Of a DNA stretch of 64,000 nt, positions 58,368-64,000 are shown one piece after another. This DNA is from Bosea sp. PAMC 26642. Lineage in GTDB: Bacteria > Pseudomonadota > Alphaproteobacteria > Rhizobiales > Beijerinckiaceae. The DNA lies in NCBI RefSeq assembly GCF_001562255.1, contig NZ_CP014301.1, forward strand, positions 2,108,001 through 2,172,000, in the 5' to 3' direction. Both the position numbers and the translations under genes were made by a program. How positions within the stretch are numbered: position 1 is the first letter of the stretch; each line of letters opens with the position of its first letter. The notes below the pieces were generated by a model. The model had not been told where the DNA came from, did not search any database, and was given only the letters and a program-made list of their open reading frames with translations.

Positions 58368-60236
58368 ATGCCGGAATTGACCGCTTCCGGACCCATCATG
58401 ACGTCATCCACCGCCCCAGCCGCCTGCCACTTCCAGTCCTTCGCCGAGCCGAGCGACCCATCGACTGTCGCCCCCCGCGTCGCCGCCCTGCGCGGGGCCT
58501 TGGCACGACTTGGCCTCGCCGGCTTCGTCGTGCCTCGCGCCGACGAGCACCAGGGCGAATATGTCCCCGCCCACATGGCCCGGCTCGCCTGGCTCACCGG
58601 CTTCACCGGCTCGGCCGGCAACGCGGTCGTTCTCTCCGACAAGGCGGCGCTGATCGTCGATGGACGCTACACCATCCAGTCGGCCGAACAGACCGATACC
58701 GCAGTGATTGCGCCGACGAAGATGGAGGACACGCCGCTAGAGCGCTGGATCGAGGCGAACCTGTTGCAAGGAGCGCGGCTCGGTTACGATCCTTGGCTGC
58801 ACACCGTCGACGGTGTCGCCAAACTTGAAAAAGCCGCGGCAGCCGCCGGCGGCACGCTGGTCCCCGTCGCGAAAAACCCGATCGACGCACTCTGGGCCGA
58901 TCGGCCGGCGCCGCCGACCGCTCCCGTGAAGGCCCACAATGCCGCCTTTGCCGGCGAGACGACGGCCGAGAAACTTGCCCGCATCCAGCAGGCGCTGGTC
59001 ACGGCCAAGGTCGATGCGCTCGTCGTCTCCGACCCGCACGCGCTGGCCTGGACCTTCAACATCCGCGGCGGCGATGTCGAGCACACGCCGCTGCCGCTCG
59101 GCTACGCCATCGTCCCCCGCGAAGGCCGCCCGACGGTCTTTCTCGCACCCGAAAAGGTCACGAACGAAGCCGGAGATGCCATCGGCGCGGTCGGAGAGAT
59201 CGCAGCCCCCGCCGCCATGGAAGCCCAACTTAAGACGCTTGGCGCATCCGGCGCGAAGGTGCGGCTCGATTCGGCCACGGCAGCGTCGGCACTGGCGACC
59301 CTGATCCGCGACGCGGGCGGCACGCCCGACTCAGGCGCGGACCCGATCGCGCTGATGAAGGCGCGCAAGAACGAGGCGGAACTCAAGGGCACGCGCGACG
59401 CCCATCTGCGCGATGGCGCGGCGATCGTGCGCTTCCTGTCATGGCTTGCGCGCGAAGCGCCAAAGGGCGGCTTGACCGAAATCGACGCCGTCGCCGCGCT
59501 CGAAGCCGAGCGGCTGAGGACCGGCCTGCTCAAGGACGTCTCCTTCACCACCATCGCCGGCGCCGGTCCCAACGCCGCCCTGCCGCACTACCGCGTGACG
59601 GATTCGAGCAACCGCCCGATCGAGCCCGGCATCTTTCTGGTCGATTCGGGCGGACAATACGAGGACGGCACGACCGACATCACCCGCACAATGGCGATCG
59701 GCGAGCCGACAGACGAGATGCGCGACCGCTACACCCGCGTCCTCAAGGGCCATCTCGCGATCTCGCGCGTCGTCTTCGTCAAGGGCACCTCGGGCGCCCA
59801 GCTCGATGCGCTGGCGCGGCTGCCGCTCTGGCAGGCCGGCCTCGATTTCGACCACGGCACCGGCCACGGCGTCGGCAGCTATCTTTCGGTGCATGAGGGG
59901 CCGCAGCGGCTGTCCAAGCTCGGCACCACGCCGCTCGAGCCGGGCATGATCCTGTCCAACGAGCCCGGCTACTACAAGCAGGGCGAATACGGCATCCGCA
60001 TCGAGAACCTGATCGTTGTCGAGGAACGCGCCATCCCCGGCGGCGACCGCACCATCTACGGCTTCGAGACGATCACCTGGTGCCCCTATGAGCGCGCGCT
60101 GATCGACCTGAAGCTGCTCGACGACGGCGAGATAGCCTGGATCAACGCCTATCACGCCCAAGTCTGGAGCAACCTCGCTGCGCTGGTCGAGGGCGAGGCG
60201 AAGGACTGGCTGGAGAAGGCGTGCCTGCCGTTGTGA
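58368..60236 (+). CDS. pepP: Xaa-Pro aminopeptidase (M24B)
   Basis: The protein of about 622 residues has two N-terminal creatinase-like domains and a C-terminal M24 pita-bread domain. Metal-ligand motifs are VDSGGQYEDGTTDITRT (two Asp), HGTGHGVGSYLSVHEGP (His), NEPGYY (Glu) and RIENLIVV (Glu). It removes N-terminal residues before proline. GGGGAG precedes the ATG at 58368. The 3' end overlaps the antisense hypothetical gene by 85 bp. The symbol is approximate because eukaryotic-like APP1 is closer in length. Confidence 0.93.
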   Translation: MPELTASGPIMTSSTAPAACHFQSFAEPSDPSTVAPRVAALRGALARLGLAGFVVPRADEHQGEYVPAHMARLAWLTGFTGSAGNAVVLSDKAALIVDGRYTIQSAEQTDTAVIAPTKMEDTPLERWIEANLLQGARLGYDPWLHTVDGVAKLEKAAAAAGGTLVPVAKNPIDALWADRPAPPTAPVKAHNAAFAGETTAEKLARIQQALVTAKVDALVVSDPHALAWTFNIRGGDVEHTPLPLGYAIVPREGRPTVFLAPEKVTNEAGDAIGAVGEIAAPAAMEAQLKTLGASGAKVRLDSATAASALATLIRDAGGTPDSGADPIALMKARKNEAELKGTRDAHLRDGAAIVRFLSWLAREAPKGGLTEIDAVAALEAERLRTGLLKDVSFTTIAGAGPNAALPHYRVTDSSNRPIEPGIFLVDSGGQYEDGTTDITRTMAIGEPTDEMRDRYTRVLKGHLAISRVVFVKGTSGAQLDALARLPLWQAGLDFDHGTGHGVGSYLSVHEGPQRLSKLGTTPLEPGMILSNEPGYYKQGEYGIRIENLIVVEERAIPGGDRTIYGFETITWCPYERALIDLKLLDDGEIAWINAYHAQVWSNLAALVEGEAKDWLEKACLPL

Positions 60237-60607
60237 GCATCCGGCTCGACTGACAGGAGAGCAGCCACGCTCTGACCTCGCGATTGGAGAGCCCTGAACT
60301 GGCAGTTGAAGACTATAAAAATAGCTCCAACTCCGATCACGCAAGTCGCCAACGACAGCAGGGTGAGCCTTCTCTTGGTTGCCAAAATCAGCGTTCGATC
60401 ATCAGCTGAAGCCGAAGTTTGTGCTTCAAACTTGGCTTGCTTGTAGAGCTGCAAGGATATCAGCATAGAATTTCGATATGGCATCGGATCGATCGCTTTG
60501 GCCTTGGCCGCGTTCAATATTTTCCTGGCAACGAAGAAATAGGTCGTGAACACGACGGCGGCCAACAGATAGAACGCGGCGTTTTCGTAGCCGGTCGGCA
60601 AACACAT
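60152..60607 (-). CDS. two-TM hypothetical protein of low GC
   Basis: The 151-residue protein has hydrophobic helices at about residues 8-28 and 83-105 separated by a polar loop with many Lys, Ser and Thr. AGGAG lies 7 bases before the ATG at 60607. The codon use and base composition are less GC-rich than the neighbours, which suggests acquired DNA. Its last 85 bases are antisense to the aminopeptidase gene. No family was recognised. Confidence 0.55.
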   Translation of the reverse strand: MCLPTGYENAAFYLLAAVVFTTYFFVARKILNAAKAKAIDPMPYRNSMLISLQLYKQAKFEAQTSASADDRTLILATKRRLTLLSLATCVIGVGAIFIVFNCQFRALQSRGQSVAALLSVEPDAHNGRHAFSSQSFASPSTSAARLLQTWA

Positions 60608-60763
60608 CCCATGACTCCTGGCTGACAGCCACAACTATGATCGATTGATCCTGAACCTGTGCGACTGCAGCGGCGAAATCAACAGCACTGTAAAGGACGG
60701 CGGAATTACGAGAGGCGCGCCAGCCACTATGATCCCGCCTTGTCCCCTTGACGGAACGCGGGC

Positions 60764-61063
60764 TCAAACCACCGCCCGCAGCCCCACCACCGCCACCACA
60801 CCGACCACCACCACCGCCAGGAACGGCAGCCGCGTCGCAGCCAGCCCCGTCGCGACAGCCGCGCCCGTCTCGGCCCATCCCGTCGCCAGCGCGCTCGGCG
60901 CGATCACCGCGATCAGCACGGCCGGCGGGATCGCGTCGAACGCGGCCTGGGCGCGCGGCGACAGGTCGAAGCGGCCGGCGAGTGCCAGCCCCGCGACGCG
61001 CGTCGCATAAGTCGCAATCGCCATGCCGAGGATCGCCAGAAGGTTGAGCGGATCGATGTTCAC
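60764..61063 (-). CDS. azlD: AzlD-like branched-chain amino-acid exporter small subunit
   Basis: The 99-residue protein has three or four hydrophobic segments (LLAILGMAIATYATRVAG, PPAVLIAVIAPSAL, LAVVVVGVVAVVGL). Its GTG start overlaps the azlC stop (GTGA). AzlD and AzlC together form an amino-acid efflux pair in the inner membrane. Confidence 0.9.
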   Translation of the reverse strand: MNIDPLNLLAILGMAIATYATRVAGLALAGRFDLSPRAQAAFDAIPPAVLIAVIAPSALATGWAETGAAVATGLAATRLPFLAVVVVGVVAVVGLRAVV

Positions 61064-61773
61064 GGCCCCGGCTCCTCGGCAATGGCGGCCGTCTCGGAAC
61101 CCGCCGCCCACCACGCCGCCGCGAGCCCGGACAAGGCGCCGGCCAGAACATGCCAGGGCGGTCCGGCGAGCTTGTAGGTCAGCGCCGAGGCGATGCCCGC
61201 CGCTGCGACCGTCCAGGCCGTGACGCGGCCCTTCCAGAATGCCGCGGTCAGCGCGATGAAGATCGCGGTGAAGGCGAAATCTGCGCCGAAGCGGCGCGGA
61301 TCGCCCAAGGCCGGGCCGACCACGGCGCCGAGCGTCGTCATAATCAGCCAGCAGCCGACGAAGGGCACGATCATGCCGAACCAGTAGGCCGGGGTCAGCG
61401 AGTGCGTGCGAGCCCGCTTCTCGGCCAGCGCCCAGTTCTCGTCGGCCATATAGGCCAGGCCGAGCCATCGCTGCCAGGGCTTGAAGCCGTCGAGCTTCGG
61501 CACCAGCGAGGTCCCCATCAGGACATGGCGGGCATTGATCAGCAGCGTCGAGAACACCAGCGCGGCAACCGGCGTCGGCGTCGCCCAGAGTTCGACTGCC
61601 GCAAACTGCGCTCCTCCGGCGAAAACCAGCGCGCTCATCAGGAAGACTTCCAGCGGCGACAGGCCCTTGCCGGCGGCCAGCGCGCCGAACAGCAGGGCAA
61701 AGGGCGCCGCCGCCAGCATCGCCGGCCAGATGTCGCCAAAGCCCGTCCGGGCGTCGTCGAGAGCTGAGGACAT
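61060..61773 (-). CDS. azlC: AzlC-like branched-chain amino-acid exporter large subunit
   Basis: The 237-residue inner-membrane protein has about seven transmembrane helices and family motifs PFALLFGALAAGKGLSPLEV and LLINARHVLMG. With AzlD it exports leucine, isoleucine, valine or analogues. The AraC-type gene is 12 bp upstream on the same strand and probably controls this pair, the usual context of azlCD. Confidence 0.92.
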   Translation of the reverse strand: MSSALDDARTGFGDIWPAMLAAAPFALLFGALAAGKGLSPLEVFLMSALVFAGGAQFAAVELWATPTPVAALVFSTLLINARHVLMGTSLVPKLDGFKPWQRWLGLAYMADENWALAEKRARTHSLTPAYWFGMIVPFVGCWLIMTTLGAVVGPALGDPRRFGADFAFTAIFIALTAAFWKGRVTAWTVAAAGIASALTYKLAGPPWHVLAGALSGLAAAWWAAGSETAAIAEEPGP

Positions 61774-61785
61774 GGGTTTAGCGGC

Positions 61786-62649
61786 TCAGGACAGATGGGC
61801 GGCGCGGAATACGCCGGGCGTAACGCCGTAGCGCGCCTTGAAGGCCCGCGTCAGATGCGCCTGGTCGCAGAAGCCTGTCGCCGCCGCGACATCGCCCGGC
61901 GCCTCGCCCAGCCGCAGGCGGTCGCGCGCCCGGCGCACCCGGACATCGACCAAAAAGGCGTGTGGCGTCAGTCCGGTCTCGGCCCGGAAGGCCCGGATCA
62001 GGTGATGGCGCGGCAGGCCGGTGAGACGCGACAGCTCGGCCAGCGACAGATCCTCGTCGAACCGGTCCTCGAAGACCTGCTTCGCCAGCGCAACCGGCCC
62101 GCCTTCGCGCCCGAGCGCGCCGACCGTCCAGCGCGCATGGCGGGCAAGGCAGCGCGCATAGAAGGACAGCAGCATCTCCTCACTGGCGAGACTATCGCCG
62201 CCCTGCTCGATCGCGCGGTGGGCAGCGGCAAACAGCGCGGCGCCCTCGGCATCCTTGACCAGAGGTTCCGGGAAGAACGGCGTCGCGGCGCTGTCGCGCC
62301 CGGCCAGCGAGCCCGCGACCTCGCGCATCATTGCGAGACCCGGATATGTCATGCGGTAGCTGTAGCCCGCCCCATGCGGCTCTCCGTCATGAATTTCGAG
62401 CGGATTGACGAAGGCGACCTGCCCCGGCCGCGCATACTGGCGCACGCCGCGCACGTGAAAGGCCTCGCAGCCGGCCTCGATCACGCCGACGACATAGCCG
62501 TCATGGCAATGCGGCGCATAGGAATGGCTGCGGAAGGTCGCCGACAGGCAGTCCAGCCCGTCGAAGCGGGCGGCCGAAAACAGCCTTGCCCGCTCGCCGG
62601 TGGCGAGCGGGCTGATCGCCAGCGTCTCGCTCTGTGTGGTCGTGTCCAT
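61786..62649 (-). CDS. AraC-family regulator
   Basis: The 287-residue protein has an N-terminal cupin-type sensor domain (SHSYAPHCHDGYVVGVIEAG) and a C-terminal double helix-turn-helix (SLAELSRLTGLPRHHLIRAF and GDVAAATGFCDQAHLTRAFK). The cupin suggests amino-acid or small-ligand sensing. It is 12 bp upstream of azlC, which it probably activates. Confidence 0.92.
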   Translation of the reverse strand: MDTTTQSETLAISPLATGERARLFSAARFDGLDCLSATFRSHSYAPHCHDGYVVGVIEAGCEAFHVRGVRQYARPGQVAFVNPLEIHDGEPHGAGYSYRMTYPGLAMMREVAGSLAGRDSAATPFFPEPLVKDAEGAALFAAAHRAIEQGGDSLASEEMLLSFYARCLARHARWTVGALGREGGPVALAKQVFEDRFDEDLSLAELSRLTGLPRHHLIRAFRAETGLTPHAFLVDVRVRRARDRLRLGEAPGDVAAATGFCDQAHLTRAFKARYGVTPGVFRAAHLS

Positions 62650-62695
62650 GGTGAGAGGTTACAGCGCAATCGTCGGAGCGTGTCTTGAAGAAAAG

Positions 62696-62722
62696 TGATC
62701 GGGCGCATCACGCGCCCGATCA
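62696..62722 (-). terminator. MFS gene terminator
   Basis: Perfect 11 bp arms (TGATCGGGCGC/GCGCCCGATCA) with a 5-base loop are followed on the reverse strand by CTTTTCTT. They lie 36 bp past the MFS stop. Confidence 0.85.
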
Positions 62723-62758
62723 TCCCGCAATCCCTCTCTCAGGGGGCGCAATCTGTGG

Positions 62759-64000
62759 TCAATGCGCCGAGGCGACTTTGCCCGTGCCGATCCGCTCGGG
62801 ACTTCTGGAACCCAGAACCAGCACGCCGATCCCGCCCAGCAGCGTGGCCGCGGTCGCATAGGCGATGACGCCGAGCGTTCCGAAACCATCGACCAGGAGC
62901 CCACCGAAGACGGCGCCGCTGGCGATCGCGATCTGGAACGCGGCCACGAGCAGCCCGCCGGCCGACTCGGCCTCCTCTTCCGGCGTCACGCGCACCAGCC
63001 AGGTTTGAAAGCCGACCGGCAACGCCCCGAAAGCGAAGCCCCAGAAACCGACGGCGATGGCCGAGCCGAGCGTCGAGGAACCGACCAGCAGCAGGACAAC
63101 GCCCATGGCCGCGATCGAGAACGCACCGAAGATCACCGAAGCCTTTGCGCTGCGCACCGTAATGGCGCTTCCGGCCAGATTGCCGAGGAATCCGCCGACG
63201 CCATAGGCGAGCAGGACGAGCGAGATGGCCTCGACCGACAGCCGCGGAATCTGCTCCAGGAACGGCCGGATATAGGTAAAGCCGGCGAAGTGCCCCGAGA
63301 TCACCACGACGATCCCGGCCAGGACCAGCGCAATGCTGGGCCGGCCGAGCAGTCGAAACAGCGTCCGCACATCCGGCGAGCCCTGCGCCGGCAGCCGCGG
63401 CATCGTCGCGATCTGCGCCGCGAGCGCCACGACCCCGGTGATCGCCGACAGCACGAACACCACGCGCCAGCCCCACAACTCACCGAGATAGGCGCCGATC
63501 GGCGCGGCGCTGACGGTTGCGACCGAAACGCCAGTGAAGACCAGCGCCATGGCGCGCGGCAAGGCGCTCGGCGGAACCAGGCGCATGGCGGTCGCCGCAA
63601 CCATCGACCAGAATCCGCCAAGCCCGATGCCGAGCAGGACGCGCGCCAGGAGCAGCGAGGTCAGGCTGGTGGCGGCCGCAGCAAGCAGGCTCGAAACGAT
63701 CAGCGAGCCGGTGAGCGCCCAGATCACGATGCGGCGGTCGATGCCCCGCGTCACGATGGCCGTCGCGAGCCCGGCGATGGCACCGACGACGGCGGTTGCC
63801 GTCACCGCCTGCCCCGCGATACCGACCGAGACGCCGATATCGGCGGCCATCGGCGTCAGCAGGCTGGCGGGCAGGAATTCGGCGGTGACCAGGCCGAAGA
63901 CGCCGACACTGAGGGAGAAGACCGCCGCCCAGGCAGGGTCGCTGCGATCATGCGCGGCGGACGGCGGATCGAGCAGCGGTGCTGCGACGGATACGGAATC
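62759..64000 (-). CDS. MFS efflux transporter (DHA1 type), 5' part outside the window
   Basis: The reverse frame is open for at least 413 codons from the window edge and has no start in view that fits. It shows the MFS entry FSLSVGVFGLVTAEFLPASL, then helices throughout, and ends ERIGTGKVASAH. The order is typical of the sugar/drug/nucleoside efflux group (AraJ/NepI-like). A Met at 63850 would cut off the first helix and is rejected as start. Confidence 0.9.
   Translation of the reverse strand, partial: DSVSVAAPLLDPPSAAHDRSDPAWAAVFSLSVGVFGLVTAEFLPASLLTPMAADIGVSVGIAGQAVTATAVVGAIAGLATAIVTRGIDRRIVIWALTGSLIVSSLLAAAATSLTSLLLARVLLGIGLGGFWSMVAATAMRLVPPSALPRAMALVFTGVSVATVSAAPIGAYLGELWGWRVVFVLSAITGVVALAAQIATMPRLPAQGSPDVRTLFRLLGRPSIALVLAGIVVVISGHFAGFTYIRPFLEQIPRLSVEAISLVLLAYGVGGFLGNLAGSAITVRSAKASVIFGAFSIAAMGVVLLLVGSSTLGSAIAVGFWGFAFGALPVGFQTWLVRVTPEEEAESAGGLLVAAFQIAIASGAVFGGLLVDGFGTLGVIAYATAATLLGGIGVLVLGSRSPERIGTGKVASAH

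Noticed and set aside
62759..63850. Met at 63850 as start of the MFS gene
   Set aside because: The frame is open to the window edge and the first transmembrane helix lies upstream of this Met, so the gene is truncated by the window.

Overview
The window is 64 kb of GC-rich, densely coding chromosomal DNA from an alphaproteobacterium, most likely of the order Hyphomicrobiales (Rhizobiales). The evidence is the circularly permuted two-piece tmRNA gene with an alphaproteobacterial-type tag, the alpha-type SspB adaptor, the hflKC/DUF2065/Do-protease set, DUF1127 and DUF4169 small proteins, and betaine-lipid genes. The overall gene style resembles Bosea and its relatives, but the genus is an inference from memory of such genomes. 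There is no rRNA operon, CRISPR array, integrase, transposase or prophage. Almost everything is core metabolism, with small accessory inserts (mazEF, hicAB, palindromic repeats).

Layout. 1-4.4 kb: glycogen/maltodextrin enzymes (glgB, malQ). 4.4-7.6 kb: a solitary SNF2-like helicase, an M20 peptidase and a proline-rich small protein. 7.7-9.7 kb: tRNA-Lys(CTT), then leuA with an upstream Leu-rich leader peptide. 9.8-20 kb: a DUF1275 membrane protein, a lipoprotein, then a long leftward cluster: ABC importer (ATPase, permease, binding protein), RidA-like protein, pyridoxal kinase, EEP-family phosphodiesterase, PhzF, Nudix protein, M3 peptidase. 20.2-21.8 kb: DedA, a frameshifted secreted helix-hairpin-helix gene and two small tail-anchored-like proteins. 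22-28.8 kb: the branched-chain amino-acid block: ilvC, tetR, mazEF, ilvN, a GST, an Asp/Glu racemase and ilvB, which is preceded by a classical attenuator with leader peptide MRKLIIVRVRW. 28.9-31 kb: miaA, serB and a cupin. 31-37 kb: leftward thyA-GNAT-folA, hflK-hflC-DUF2065 and a Do-like protease.

37.3-41 kb (rightward): two PepSY-like secreted proteins, ssrA (tmRNA) immediately followed by sspB, the adaptor that delivers ssrA-tagged proteins to ClpXP, then fumC, DUF4169 and a ribbon-helix-helix protein. 41-47 kb: a giant AsmA-like protein, an FAD-linked D-2-hydroxyacid oxidase and a thioesterase. 47-50 kb: a potassium-channel-like protein with a zinc-ribbon tail, then btaA-btaB (diacylglyceryl-trimethylhomoserine lipid synthesis) with a candidate PHO box upstream. 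50-54 kb: msrB-msrA and a UvrD/PcrA helicase, then an AT-rich island with hicAB. 54.7-57.5 kb: HxlR regulator, SDR, VOC protein and prmA. 57.6-60.6 kb: DUF1127 and a 42-residue small protein, tandem palindromic operators, Xaa-Pro aminopeptidase and a low-GC two-TM hypothetical. 60.7-64 kb: azlCD exporter, AraC regulator, and an MFS efflux gene cut by the window end.

Themes. Amino-acid biosynthesis (leuA, ilvBNC, serB) shows two separate leader-peptide signatures. Protein quality control is dense (ssrA, sspB, hflKC, Do protease, Msr pair, M3, M20 and M24 peptidases). The best candidates for something not yet described are the importer/RidA-like/pyridoxal kinase/PhzF cluster (10.9-20 kb), the leuA leader, and the PHO-box-controlled betaine-lipid locus.
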